Notes: a model not told the origin generated them from the sequence alone. DNA of 64,000 nucleotides from CADCVT01 sp035940955 (GCA_035940955.1 DASZEJ010000129.1:1-64000), one strand, 5' to 3'; positions 52,293-61,603 are shown, counted from the stretch's first letter. Program-made: numbers and translations.

Positions 52293-53432
52293 ATGGCAGC
52301 AGTCGATGCGCCGGTCAGGGCGCAGGGGCTCGCTGGCGTCGTCGCGGGCCAGACCGCCGTGTGCTCGATCGAGCTCGGCGGGGGGCATGAGCTTGCCTAT
52401 CGCGGCTATGACGTGCACGAGCTCGCGGAGCGGGCGACGTTCGAGGAGGTCGCTCGTCTCCTGCTCTATGGCGAGCTCCCGAACCGTGACGAGCTGGCGG
52501 CCTATGAGCGGGCGGTCGCCGGGCATCGGTTCCTCCCCGACGCCGCCAAGAGCATGCTGCGGCAGTTCCCCGTCAACGCCTCCGCGATGGACGTGCTGCG
52601 CAGCGTCGTCTCGCTGCTCGGGGTCCTCGACCGCGACGCCGGGCCGGAGGACGACACGGCCGCCATCGCGACTCGGCTCATCGGCGTCATGCCGACCGCG
52701 CTGCTCTTCTGGCACCAGCTGCGCGAAGGGCGCTACGAGCCGCGGGTGGAGGGCGGGAGCGGGTCGGTCGCCGCCGCGACGCTTCGCGCTCTTCTCGATC
52801 GGGAGCCGGACGAGCAGGCCGAGCGGATCCTCTCCGGCAGCTTCATCCTCTACGCCGAGCACGAGTTCAACGCGTCGGCGTTCTGTGCCCGGATCGTCTC
52901 GTCCACCGGCGCGGACACGTACTCGGCGATCGCCGCCGCGATCGGCGCCCTGAAGGGCTGGCGGCACGGTGGCGCCAACGAGGCCGCGCTGCGGTTCATC
53001 GAGCCGCTGAGCGATCCCGACGAAGCTGAGCGGGAGGTCCTGAGCCGGCTCAAGCGGGGTGAGCGGATCATGGGCTTCGGGCATCGCCTCTACCGCACCG
53101 GCGACCCGCGCGCGCGGCTCATGCGCGAGTGGTCGCGGGAGGTCGCTCGAACCACCTGCGACTCACGGCTGTTCGACGTCTCGGACCGGATCGAGCAGGT
53201 CATGGCGCGCGAGAAGAACCTGTTCGCGAACGTCGACTTCTGGTGCGCGTCGTGCTGGCACGGGCTCGGGATCCCGGTCGAGCTGTTCACGCCGCTCTTC
53301 GTCGTCGCCCGCACTTCTGGGTGGAGCGCGCACGTCGCCGAGCAGCGTGCCGAGCGCAAGCTCATCCGGCCCAAGTCGCACTACGTCGGGCCGGGCTACC
53401 GCGAGGTCGTCCCCCTCCACGCGCGAGGATGA
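52293..53432 (+). CDS. prpC: 2-methylcitrate synthase/citrate synthase
   Basis: A 379-residue citrate-synthase-fold enzyme of the short prokaryotic type that joins oxaloacetate with propionyl-CoA or acetyl-CoA. The active-site segments GWRHGGANEAALRF and GFGHRLYRTGDPRA are present, as is HNASAF-like EHEFNASAFCAR. ATG 52293 follows a GAGGGAGA ribosome binding site; longer starts run into the island junction. The ATGA overlap with an aconitase-type gene and the prpD-like gene after that favour a methylcitrate-cycle role. The prpB lyase is not in this window. Confidence 0.88.
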   Translation: MAAVDAPVRAQGLAGVVAGQTAVCSIELGGGHELAYRGYDVHELAERATFEEVARLLLYGELPNRDELAAYERAVAGHRFLPDAAKSMLRQFPVNASAMDVLRSVVSLLGVLDRDAGPEDDTAAIATRLIGVMPTALLFWHQLREGRYEPRVEGGSGSVAAATLRALLDREPDEQAERILSGSFILYAEHEFNASAFCARIVSSTGADTYSAIAAAIGALKGWRHGGANEAALRFIEPLSDPDEAEREVLSRLKRGERIMGFGHRLYRTGDPRARLMREWSREVARTTCDSRLFDVSDRIEQVMAREKNLFANVDFWCASCWHGLGIPVELFTPLFVVARTSGWSAHVAEQRAERKLIRPKSHYVGPGYREVVPLHARG

Positions 53433-56263
53433 CGGCGGGCGCGACCGCCAGCACCGCGCTCGGCGCGTGGTCGACGCTGCAGACCGCGAGCGGGCCGCTC
53501 GGCTACGTCCGGCTGGGCCGGCTCGCCGAGCTGGGGCTGTGCGAGGTCGAGCGGCTGCCGCTCACCACTCGCATCCTGCTCGAGAGCGTCGTGCGGCAGG
53601 CGGCGCGGTTCGGGCTTCACGAGGACGAGCTGGCCGAGCTCGTGCGCGCGGTCGCGGGGGAGCGGCCTGAGGAGGACGGGTGCGAGCGGCGCTGGTCGCG
53701 CGCGGTCGCGGGGGAGCGGCCTGAGGGGGACGGGCGCGAGCGGGCGGTCGTCGGCGAGTGGTCGGAGCGCAGCGGGCGCGAGGACGCGGAGCGCACCGCG
53801 CCCGTGGAGCTCCCCTTCCTCCCCGCCCGCGTCCTGCTTCAGGACTTCACCGGCCTGCCCGCGCTCGTCGACCTCGCCGCGATGCGGGGCCGGCTGGCCG
53901 ACCCGACGACACTCGACCTCGCCCTCCCGGCCGACCTCGTCATCGATCACTCGGTTCGCGTCGACCACTACGGGACGCAGGACGCGCGGCGGCGGAACCT
54001 CGCCGCGGAGTACGGGCGCAACCGCGAGCGCTACGGCTTCCTGCGCTGGGCCGAGCAGGCGTTCGCGAACCTCCACGTCGTCCCGCCCGGCCGCGGCATC
54101 TGCCACCAGGTGAACTTCGAGCGCCTCGCCGAGGTGGTGACCGTGCGCCGGCACGACGGCGGGCCGGTCGCGCTGCCCGACACGGTCCTGGGATCGGACA
54201 GCCACACGCCGATGGTCAACGGGCTCGGCGTCCTCGGCTGGGGCGTCGGCGGGATCGAGGTGGAGGCCGCGCTGCTCGGGCGCCCGCTCGTCCTAACTTG
54301 CCCGCAGGTCGTCGGGCTGCGGCTGACGAACGCTCTTCCGCCCGGCGCTCTCGCCACCGATCTCGTCCTCGCTGTCACCGAGCTGCTGAGGCGCCACGGC
54401 GTCGTCGACCGGTTCGTGGAGGTCTTCGGGCCGGGCGTCGCGACGCTCAGCGTCCCGGACCGCGGCGTCGTCGCGAACATGGCGCCCGACTTCGGCGCGA
54501 CCGCGTGCCTGTTCGGGATCGACGAGCGCACGCTCGACTTCCTGCGGCTCACCAACCGGTCGGAGGCGACGGTCGACCTCGTCGAGCGGTACGCGCGGGC
54601 GCAGGCGCTGTTCGGCGAGGAGGCCGGGGAGGCGGAGTTCGACGAGGTCGTGGAGCTGGACCTGGGGACGGTGGAGCCGTCGCTGGCGGGGCCGGACCGG
54701 CCCGATCAGCGGCGCCCGCTCGCCGCCGTGCCGCGGAGCTTCGCGGAGCGGGCCGCGAAGGCGCGGGACCGGAGCGCGGCGGAGGGTTCCGCTCGGGAGT
54801 CGAGCGGCGCGGCGGGGGACCGCGGCGTCGCGGAGGGACCGGTTGAGGAATCGAGCGGCGCGGCGGGGGACGGCGCAGGCGCCCCCATCCCCGACGGCTC
54901 CGTCGTCATCGCCGCGATCACCAGCTGCACGAACACCTCCAGCCCGGAGGGCATGCTCGCCGCCGGCCTGCTCGCCAAACACGCGGTCGATCGGGGACTC
55001 CAAGCCAAGCCGTGGGTCAAGACGTCGCTCGCGCCGGGCTCCCCGGTCGTCGCCGCCTACCTCGACAGGGCCGGCCTCATGCCGTACCTCGAGCGCCTCG
55101 GCTTCGACGTTGTCGGCTTCGGCTGCACGACGTGCTGCGGGAACTCCGGCCCGCTCCCGGACGCGGTGGAGCGCGCGCTCGACGAGCACGACGCCGACGT
55201 CGTCGCGGTCCTCTCCGGCAACCGCAACTACGCCGGCCGCATCCACCCGCGCGTGCGCGCGAACTACCTGGCGTCGCCGCCGCTCGTCGTCGCCTACGCC
55301 CTCGCCGGGCGGATCGACGTGAACCTCGAAGACGAGCCGCTCGCCGACGGCGTCACGCTCGAAGACCTCTGGCCGACCCGCGACGAGCTCGCCGCCGCCC
55401 ACCAGGCCATCAGGCGCGAGCTGTTCGAGGACGAGTACGCCGCCCTCTTCGAGGGCGACGACGCCTGGCGCGCGCTGCCCGCCCCGACCGGCCCGACCTA
55501 CGCCTGGACCGAGGACTCGACCTACCTCCGCCCGCCGCCGTTCGTGCGAACAGCCAAGGCGAAGCACCACACGCCGAGCGACATCCACGGCGCCCGCGCC
55601 CTCCTCGTCCTCGGCGACCACGTCACCACCGACCACATCTCCCCGGTCGGCCGCATCCTGCGCGACAGCCCCGCCGGCCGCTACCTCCAGGACCGCGGCG
55701 TCCACCCGCGCGACTTCGACTCGTTCGGCACCCGCCGCGGCAACTGGGAGGTCATGGTCCGCGGCACGTTCGACTACGTCGCGCTGCGCAACGCGCTCGC
55801 CGCGCCGGAGGAGGGCGGCGTCACCGTCCACGTCCCGAGCGGGGAGCGGATGACCGTGTTCGACGCGGCGCAGGCCTACGGCGACACGCCGCTGGTGATC
55901 GTCGCGGGCGACGAGTACGGCGCGGGCAGCTCGCGCGACTGGGCAGCGAAGGGGACGGCGCTGCTCGGCATCAGGGCCGTGCTAGCCGTGGGATTCGAGC
56001 GCATCCACCGGGCAAACCTGGTCGGGATGGGCGTGGTGCCGCTGCAGATCGCGCGCGCCGACCGCGACCGGCTGACCGGGACCGAGCGGTTCGACGTGCT
56101 CGGGCTCGACGCCGGGATCCGGCCCGGGGGAACGGCGACCGTCGTGGTGGACGGCACGACTTTCACCGCCCGCGTCCGCGTCGACACCGAGCAGGAGGCC
56201 CGCATCCTGCGCGCCGGCGGGATCCTGCCGCTCGTCCTCTCGGAGCTGGAGGAGCGCCGGTGA
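53429..56263 (+). CDS. Aconitate hydratase (AcnA type) with repeat-bearing insertions
   Basis: A 944-residue aconitase that binds a 4Fe-4S cluster through cysteines in ITSCTNTS and GFGCTTCCGNSG; the swivel domain GDHVTTDHISP is present. It isomerises citrate, or hydrates methylaconitate in the propionate pathway. Two low-complexity insertions are unusual: residues about 75-125, which hold an 18-codon unit repeated twice, and about 444-487, which hold a 17-codon unit repeated twice. Both lie in expected loops, so activity may be kept. ATG overlaps the prpC stop; its own stop overlaps the prpD-like GTG. Confidence 0.92.
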   Translation: MTAGATASTALGAWSTLQTASGPLGYVRLGRLAELGLCEVERLPLTTRILLESVVRQAARFGLHEDELAELVRAVAGERPEEDGCERRWSRAVAGERPEGDGRERAVVGEWSERSGREDAERTAPVELPFLPARVLLQDFTGLPALVDLAAMRGRLADPTTLDLALPADLVIDHSVRVDHYGTQDARRRNLAAEYGRNRERYGFLRWAEQAFANLHVVPPGRGICHQVNFERLAEVVTVRRHDGGPVALPDTVLGSDSHTPMVNGLGVLGWGVGGIEVEAALLGRPLVLTCPQVVGLRLTNALPPGALATDLVLAVTELLRRHGVVDRFVEVFGPGVATLSVPDRGVVANMAPDFGATACLFGIDERTLDFLRLTNRSEATVDLVERYARAQALFGEEAGEAEFDEVVELDLGTVEPSLAGPDRPDQRRPLAAVPRSFAERAAKARDRSAAEGSARESSGAAGDRGVAEGPVEESSGAAGDGAGAPIPDGSVVIAAITSCTNTSSPEGMLAAGLLAKHAVDRGLQAKPWVKTSLAPGSPVVAAYLDRAGLMPYLERLGFDVVGFGCTTCCGNSGPLPDAVERALDEHDADVVAVLSGNRNYAGRIHPRVRANYLASPPLVVAYALAGRIDVNLEDEPLADGVTLEDLWPTRDELAAAHQAIRRELFEDEYAALFEGDDAWRALPAPTGPTYAWTEDSTYLRPPPFVRTAKAKHHTPSDIHGARALLVLGDHVTTDHISPVGRILRDSPAGRYLQDRGVHPRDFDSFGTRRGNWEVMVRGTFDYVALRNALAAPEEGGVTVHVPSGERMTVFDAAQAYGDTPLVIVAGDEYGAGSSRDWAAKGTALLGIRAVLAVGFERIHRANLVGMGVVPLQIARADRDRLTGTERFDVLGLDAGIRPGGTATVVVDGTTFTARVRVDTEQEARILRAGGILPLVLSELEERR
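53651..53758 (+). repeat. Tandem 54-bp repeat inside the aconitase gene
   Basis: Units 53651-53704 and 53705-53758 share a 5' core (GTCGCGGGGGAGCGGCCTGA) and diverge toward the 3' end. The period of 18 codons keeps the frame. It encodes VAGERPE(E/G)DG-type units in a loop before the PFLPARVLLQDF core. Confidence 0.75.
54781..54882 (+). repeat. Tandem 51-bp repeat inside the aconitase gene
   Basis: Units 54781-54831 and 54832-54882 share the block CGAGCGGCGCGGCGGGGGAC (54801-54820 and 54852-54871). The period of 17 codons keeps the frame and yields EG-x4-ESSGAAGD twice, in the linker before the cluster-binding core. Confidence 0.75.
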
Positions 56264-57681
56264 CCGGCCGCCCGCTCAGCGCCACGGTCGCCGCCTTCGC
56301 CCGCTCTGTCTTCACCGACGGGGCGCCGGAGCACGCCATGCGCATGACCCGCCGCGTCGCGCTCGACCAGGTGGGCCTCCAGATCGGCTGCGCCCACCTG
56401 CCGTGGAGCCTCGTCGCCCGCGACTACGCCCGCGCGAGCGCCCGCGACGGCAGCGCCACCGTCCTCGTCCACGGCGACCGGCTCACGCCCGAGGGCGCCG
56501 CGTTCGCCAACGCCGCCTTCGGCCACGGCCAGGACTTCGACGACACCTGCCGCCCGGCCCAGACCCACGCGGGCGCGGTCGTCGTCCCGACCGCCGTCGC
56601 GGTGGGGGAGGAGGTCGGCGCGACCGGCGAGCAGGTCGCCCGCGCGATCGCCGCGGGGCTGGAGGTCATGCTCCGCGTCGCCCACATGGTCTCGCCCGAG
56701 TGCCTGAGGCGCGGCAACCACCCGATGCTCGTCGGCGGCCCGTTCGGCGCCGCCACCGCCGCCGGGCTGCTGCTCGGCCTCGACGAGGCGCGGCTCGTCC
56801 ACGCGCTCGGCATCGCGGGCAGCTACCCCGGGGGGCTGGTCGAGTACAGCGAGTCCGGCGGATCGGTGAAGCGCCTGCACGGCGCGATCCCGACCACCGC
56901 GGGCATCCGCGCCGCGGCGATGGCGAAGCTCGGCCTGACCGGCCCGACCGCCGTCTTCGAGGGCGCCAAGGGCGTCGGCCGCGCGTTCGCCGGCGAGCCG
57001 GCGCTCGACCGCCTCACGCGCGGCCTCGGGACGACCTGGCTCCTGGACGACCTCGCCTTCAAGTTCTACAACTGCTGCTACTTCATCCACCCGGCGATCG
57101 ACGCGGTGCTCGAGCTGCAACAGCGTCACGGCCTGCAGGCGCACGACGTCGCCGAGCTGCGCGTCGGCACGAGCCGCCAGGGCCTCGTCCACGTCGGCCA
57201 GATCCCCGAGCCGGCCGACGAGGTCGGCGCGCAGTTCAGCATGCACTTCACGCTCGCGCTGACGCTGCTGGGCGAGGTCCCCGGCCTCGACACGTACTCG
57301 GCGGCCTGCCTCGGCGACCCCGGGATCCGCGCGCTCGCCAGGCGCGTGGTCGTGGAGGAGGACGCGACCGCGACGAGCGAGTACCCGGCCAACTGGGGCT
57401 CGGTCGTGACCGCCCGCACCCATGACGGGCGCGACCTCGCGGCACGCGTCCGCGATCCCCGCGGCACGCGCGAGAACCCGTGCACCGACTCCGACCTGCA
57501 CGCGAAGTTCGACCGCAACGTCGAGCCGGTCCTCGGCGCCGCGACAGCCGCCGAGCTGCGCGAGCGGCTCGACCGGCTCGACGAGCTGCCGGCGATGGCG
57601 GAGCTGACCGCGGCGGCGGCGCGGACCACCGCCGCCGCCCATCCCGACGAACAGGAGGAACGCGTTGCCAGTCCGGCGTGA
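56260..57681 (+). CDS. prpD: MmgE/PrpD family dehydratase
   Basis: A 473-residue protein of the MmgE/PrpD family; PrpD dehydrates 2-methylcitrate to 2-methylaconitate. Seen: HGQDFDDTCRPAQTHAGAVV, the family core GLEVMLRVAHMV, SVKRLHGAIPTTAGIRAA, and FKFYNCCYFIHPAID. GTG overlaps the aconitase stop (GTGA). Order prpC-acn-prpD supports propionyl-CoA breakdown through methylcitrate, though itaconate- or cis-aconitate-type substrates remain possible for this family. Confidence 0.85.
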   Translation: MTGRPLSATVAAFARSVFTDGAPEHAMRMTRRVALDQVGLQIGCAHLPWSLVARDYARASARDGSATVLVHGDRLTPEGAAFANAAFGHGQDFDDTCRPAQTHAGAVVVPTAVAVGEEVGATGEQVARAIAAGLEVMLRVAHMVSPECLRRGNHPMLVGGPFGAATAAGLLLGLDEARLVHALGIAGSYPGGLVEYSESGGSVKRLHGAIPTTAGIRAAAMAKLGLTGPTAVFEGAKGVGRAFAGEPALDRLTRGLGTTWLLDDLAFKFYNCCYFIHPAIDAVLELQQRHGLQAHDVAELRVGTSRQGLVHVGQIPEPADEVGAQFSMHFTLALTLLGEVPGLDTYSAACLGDPGIRALARRVVVEEDATATSEYPANWGSVVTARTHDGRDLAARVRDPRGTRENPCTDSDLHAKFDRNVEPVLGAATAAELRERLDRLDELPAMAELTAAAARTTAAAHPDEQEERVASPA

Positions 57682-58381
57682 GACCCCGGAGGCCCTCGAC
57701 GAGGCCGTCGCGATCCTGCGCGACGGCGGCCTCGTCATCACCCCGACGCGGGGCAACTACTGCCTCGTCTGCGACCCCGAGAACGAGGAGGCGATCGAGC
57801 GGTCGTTCGAGGTGAAGGGGCGCACGAAGTTCGGGCCGCTGACGCTCGCGCTGCATGAGATCGACGCGGCCGGCGAGTACGTCGACTTCCCGCCGGGCTT
57901 CGACCCGGGCGTCCTGCACCGCGTCTGGCCGTCGGAGGTCTCGTTCATCTTCGACAAGCGCCACCCGTTCCCCGACCGCCTCACCTGCGGTCACTCGACC
58001 ATCGCGATCATGTTCCACGGCCCCTGCACGCTGCAGCGGCTGCTGACGCGGTACGGCGGGCCGCTCGGGCTGACGTCCGGCAACCGGTCGGGGCAGGGCG
58101 ACATCCGGATCGAGCTGGACAAGGCGGTGGAGGACCTCGGCGACCGCGTCGACCTGGTCATCGAGGCGCCGACCCGCGACGAGATCACGGTCACCCGCAC
58201 GTCGGCCGAGCACCCGAGCAACACGATCGTCGACTTCACGTTCGGGCGCCCGCTGCTCGTCCGCCCCGGCGTGCTGCCGACCGAGGACCTGCTCGAGCAC
58301 TTCCCCGACCTCGAGACCGACCCCGAGGTGTTCAAGCGGCTGCTCGCCGAGCGGCTCGCCGCGACGAAGGCGGGGGCGTGA
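57665..58381 (+). CDS. YrdC/Sua5-domain protein
   Basis: A 238-residue YrdC/Sua5-fold protein. The typical DGGLVITPTRGNYCLVCDPENEEA start (shown in part), FVIPKR-like EVKGRTKFGPL, and PLGLTSGNRSGQ are seen. Sua5/TsaC makes threonylcarbamoyl-AMP for tRNA t6A; this version, in a catabolic operon and with an altered K-R phosphate motif, may have another substrate. TTG 57665 is chosen because GGAGGA lies 8-9 nt upstream; it overlaps the prpD-like gene by 17 bp. Its stop overlaps the Nudix GTG. Confidence 0.78.
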   Translation: MPVRRETPEALDEAVAILRDGGLVITPTRGNYCLVCDPENEEAIERSFEVKGRTKFGPLTLALHEIDAAGEYVDFPPGFDPGVLHRVWPSEVSFIFDKRHPFPDRLTCGHSTIAIMFHGPCTLQRLLTRYGGPLGLTSGNRSGQGDIRIELDKAVEDLGDRVDLVIEAPTRDEITVTRTSAEHPSNTIVDFTFGRPLLVRPGVLPTEDLLEHFPDLETDPEVFKRLLAERLAATKAGA

Positions 58382-58962
58382 GGACCGCCGTGCTCAGCCC
58401 GCGGGACGCGCTGGCCGGCCGTCTCGACCCCGAGGGGCGCCACCGCCCCGAGCCGGGGCTGGCGCGCGCCGCGGTGCTCGTGCCGATCGTCGAGGAGCCC
58501 GAGCCGGCGCTGCTGCTCACCCGCCGGGCGGACACCCTGCGGCTGCACGCGGGGCACCTGTCATTCCCCGGCGGGCGCGAGGAGGAGGGCGACGCGGGGC
58601 CGGTGCAGGCCGCGCTGCGCGAGGCCGAGGAGGAGATCGGGCTCGACCGCGCGCACGTCGAGGTGCTGGGCGCGCTCGACGCCGTGCGGTCGCGGACGCA
58701 GGGCATCTCGGTCGTCCCGGTCGTCGGGCTGCTCGCGCGCCGCCCCGAGCTCGAGCCGCGCGCCGCCGAGGTCGCGGCGATCGTCGAGCTGCCGCTCGCC
58801 GAGGTGCTGGCGACCGAGCCGCGCGAGATCGACTGGACGGCCGGCGACACGACCGTGCGGACGTACGTCTACGACCGCGCGGATGGCGACGACGTGGTCG
58901 GGCTGACCGCGCGGATCGTCAAGCACCTCGCCGAGCGGCTGCGCGAGGGGGCGGCGCGATGA
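58378..58962 (+). CDS. Nudix hydrolase, CoA-diphosphatase type
   Basis: A 194-residue Nudix protein of the NudL/PCD1 group that cleaves CoA or acyl-CoA to 4'-phosphopantetheine and 3',5'-ADP. The group marker LLTRRADTLRLHAGHLSFPGG (in two halves: LLTRRADTLRLH, AGHLSFPGG) precedes the Nudix helix ALREAEEEIGL. GTG overlaps the YrdC stop; its stop overlaps the MFS ATG. The place in an acyl-CoA-linked operon fits CoA turnover. Confidence 0.88.
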   Translation: MRTAVLSPRDALAGRLDPEGRHRPEPGLARAAVLVPIVEEPEPALLLTRRADTLRLHAGHLSFPGGREEEGDAGPVQAALREAEEEIGLDRAHVEVLGALDAVRSRTQGISVVPVVGLLARRPELEPRAAEVAAIVELPLAEVLATEPREIDWTAGDTTVRTYVYDRADGDDVVGLTARIVKHLAERLREGAAR

Positions 58963-60110
58963 CCCGCGACCTGCGCCTCCTCTACGCCTACCGGATCGTC
59001 TCCCGGCTGTACTTCCACCTGCCGGTCCTGCTCGTCTTCTTCCTGCTCGAGGACTTCTCGATCTTCGCGGCCGAGGTGCTGCTCGCCGTCTACGGGCTCG
59101 CGGTCACCGTCGGGTCGGCGCTCGCCCCGCGCCTGCGCGGCGGGCTGCCGCGCAAGTGGCTCGTCGCCGGCGGGGAGGTGCTCAAGCTCGTGGGCCTGCT
59201 GCTCGTCGTCGCGACCGGCGAGGTGTGGGCCGCCGCCATCGGGCAGGCGGTCAACGGCCTCGGCTACGCGATCACGCAGATGACCGACGCGTCGCTGCTC
59301 GCCGCGGTCGCCCCGAGCAAGGAGGCCAACGCGCGCGCGCAGTCGGGCACGCAGAGCTACATGTTCCTGGCCGTGCTCGTGGCGGGCGTCGTCGGCGCGG
59401 TGATGTTCGACGCCGACCGCGAGTCGGTGTTCTACGCCTCGATGGGCGCGGCGCTGCTGTCGGCGCTGATCGCCGCGGCGGTGCGCGAGCCGCGCGAGGA
59501 GCCGGCCGCCGCGGGCGGCGCAGCGGCGGCCCGGGGCGTGGGGGACCTGACCCCCGACGAGGCCTGGTGGGTGCGCTACTACGTGACGCTCCGCGCGGTC
59601 ACGCTGGCCGTCTTCGTCGGCTTCCTGCCGTACCTCTTCTTCGTGATCATCGAGGTGAGCCTGGCGTGGTTCGGCGTCGTGCTCGGGATCTTCAGCCTCG
59701 CCGCGTTCCTCGGCGCGCGCTACGCGGTCGGGCTCATGGACCGCTTCGGCAAGCCGCCGCTGACGCTCGCGACGCTGCTGCTGTCGATCGGCTCGATGGC
59801 CGTGTTCGCGACCGAGCCGCCGCTCGGCGTCGCGCTGGTCGCGATGCTGCTGTTCGGCCTGTCGGCGGGCGGCGTGCGGCCGCTGACGATGAGCGGGCTC
59901 GGCGGGCGGCGCGGCGAGCTCGTGCCGGCGATGGAGCGGCGCTTCGGGCTCGTCAACGCGGCGATCCTCGTCGCGGGCGGCGCGCTGCTCGACGGGACCG
60001 ACGACTTCCAGACGCTGATGATCGTGCTCACGGTCGCGTACGCGACCGCCCTGGCGGCGTTCCTCGTCAGGCCGTCGGGGGTGCCGGTGCTGCGGGAGGT
60101 GAGGAGATGA
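58959..60110 (+). CDS. MFS transporter
   Basis: A 383-residue integral membrane protein with about 11-12 hydrophobic helices in two halves, joined by a polar Ala/Glu/Pro-rich loop near residues 180-200. The loop after the second helix (APRLRGGLPRKWLVAGG) fits the MFS signature area. Substrate unknown; the coupled amidohydrolase and Rieske genes suggest an organic acid or aromatic compound. Starts and stops overlap both neighbours as ATGA. Confidence 0.85.
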   Translation: MTRDLRLLYAYRIVSRLYFHLPVLLVFFLLEDFSIFAAEVLLAVYGLAVTVGSALAPRLRGGLPRKWLVAGGEVLKLVGLLLVVATGEVWAAAIGQAVNGLGYAITQMTDASLLAAVAPSKEANARAQSGTQSYMFLAVLVAGVVGAVMFDADRESVFYASMGAALLSALIAAAVREPREEPAAAGGAAAARGVGDLTPDEAWWVRYYVTLRAVTLAVFVGFLPYLFFVIIEVSLAWFGVVLGIFSLAAFLGARYAVGLMDRFGKPPLTLATLLLSIGSMAVFATEPPLGVALVAMLLFGLSAGGVRPLTMSGLGGRRGELVPAMERRFGLVNAAILVAGGALLDGTDDFQTLMIVLTVAYATALAAFLVRPSGVPVLREVRR

Positions 60111-61222
60111 GGAACGGCCTGGAGCGCGTCGACGCGGACGTCCACCCGCACTTCGACCGCGGCGTGGCGACGCTGGAGCCGTACCTCGACGCGGCCGGGA
60201 AGCGGCGCGTGCTGGGGTCGGCGTTCGGCCAGGCGTGGGCGGCGGAGGCGTACGCCTCGCAGTTCACGCTCCCCAAGAACGACCTCTACATCAACCCGGG
60301 CGGCGTCATGCGCCGCGACACGTACACGCCGGACGGCTCGGTGCCGGGATCAGACCCCGACCTGCTCGTCGAGCAGCTCGTCGAGGGCTGCGACGTCGAC
60401 CGGGCGGTGCTGACCTGCGGGAACACGATGGGGCTGGGCGCGCTGGCCGACCCCGACCTCGCCGCGCGCGTCGCCTCGGCGGTCAACGAGTGGATGCTGG
60501 AGCGCTGGCTGCAGCACGACAGGCGGCTGCGCGGCTCGCTGCTGGTCGCACCGCAGGACGCGACGCTCGCCGCGGCCGAGATCGACCGGATGGCCGGGCG
60601 CGACGGCTTCGTCCAGGTCCACATGCCGATGCGCGAGGGGCTGATCGGCGAGCGCCACTACTGGCCGATCTACGCGGCGGCCGAGCGCCACGGGCTGCCG
60701 GTCGCCATCCACCCGAACTCCGTGGACACGATCTACCGCCACGCGCCGAACATCGCCGGCGGCACGCCCACGTACTACATCGAGTGGCACTCGACGCTGA
60801 CCGAGATCTTCCAGGCGGCGGTGATCAGCCTCGTCTGCCAGGGCGTGTTCGAGCGGTTCCCGGGGCTGAAGGTCGTGGTCACCGAAGGCGGGTTCGCGTG
60901 GCTCGTGGACGTGCTGTGGCGGATGGACAAGAACTGGGAGTCGCTGCGCGAGGAGGTGCCCTGGCTCAAGCGGCGGCCGAGCGAGTACGTGTTCGACCAC
61001 GTCCGCTTCACCACGCAGCCGTTCCCCGAGCCCGAGCGGCCCGAGCACCTCGCCGCGGTGTGCGAGATCGTGCAGGCCGACCGGACGCTGCTGTTCAGCT
61101 CCGACTATCCGCACTGGGACTTCGACAACCCGCTGCGGGCGATCGCCAAGCTGCCCGAGCAGACGCGCCGGCGCGTGCAGGCCGACAACGCGGTCGAGCT
61201 GTACGGCGACCGCCTGCTCTGA
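60107..61222 (+). CDS. Amidohydrolase (ACMSD-like)
   Basis: A 371-residue metal-dependent hydrolase or decarboxylase of the amidohydrolase 2 (ACMSD) group. Metal ligands can be read from DADVHPHFD at the N-terminus, PVAIHPNSV in the middle, and FSSDYPHWDFD near the C-terminus. These enzymes decarboxylate or hydrate aromatic acids. ATG overlaps the MFS stop; the Rieske gene ATG overlaps its stop by one base. The pair could act on one aromatic substrate imported by the MFS protein. Confidence 0.87.
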   Translation: MRNGLERVDADVHPHFDRGVATLEPYLDAAGKRRVLGSAFGQAWAAEAYASQFTLPKNDLYINPGGVMRRDTYTPDGSVPGSDPDLLVEQLVEGCDVDRAVLTCGNTMGLGALADPDLAARVASAVNEWMLERWLQHDRRLRGSLLVAPQDATLAAAEIDRMAGRDGFVQVHMPMREGLIGERHYWPIYAAAERHGLPVAIHPNSVDTIYRHAPNIAGGTPTYYIEWHSTLTEIFQAAVISLVCQGVFERFPGLKVVVTEGGFAWLVDVLWRMDKNWESLREEVPWLKRRPSEYVFDHVRFTTQPFPEPERPEHLAAVCEIVQADRTLLFSSDYPHWDFDNPLRAIAKLPEQTRRRVQADNAVELYGDRLL

Positions 61223-61575
61223 TGGCCCGCCACGTCGTCTGCCGGGCGGACGAGCTTCCGCCGGGCGGCGTGCGCGAGGTCGAGGTCGGCGGGCGCAGCA
61301 TCGGAGTGCTCAACGTGGACGGAACGCTCTACGCGCTGCGCAACGTCTGCCCGCACCAGGGCGCGCCGCTGTGCCGCGGGACCGTCGGCGGGACGATGCT
61401 GCCCTCGCGCCCGCAGGAGTGGGTCTACGGCCGCGACGGCCAGGTGCTCCGCTGCCCGTGGCACGGCTGGGAGTTCGACCTCACCACTGGACGGTCGCTG
61501 ATCGATCCGGCGCGCGTGCGGGTGAAGGCGTACCCCGTAGCGGTCGAGGAGGGGAACGTCGTCGTGGAGGTGTAA
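61222..61575 (+). CDS. Rieske 2Fe-2S protein
   Basis: A 117-residue stand-alone Rieske ferredoxin. The ligands are C43-P-H45 in NVCPHQGAPLC and C78-P-W-H81 in RCPWHGWEFDL, fitting CxH-Xn-CxxH with a longer spacing than most (a YVYGRDGQ-type hairpin is inserted). It passes electrons to an oxygenase or serves as a small subunit; no oxygenase large subunit is next to it. Coupled to the amidohydrolase by a one-base overlap. Confidence 0.92.
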   Translation: MARHVVCRADELPPGGVREVEVGGRSIGVLNVDGTLYALRNVCPHQGAPLCRGTVGGTMLPSRPQEWVYGRDGQVLRCPWHGWEFDLTTGRSLIDPARVRVKAYPVAVEEGNVVVEV

Positions 61576-61603
61576 CCGGTCCTCGCCCGGGTAGCGCACC
61601 AAC

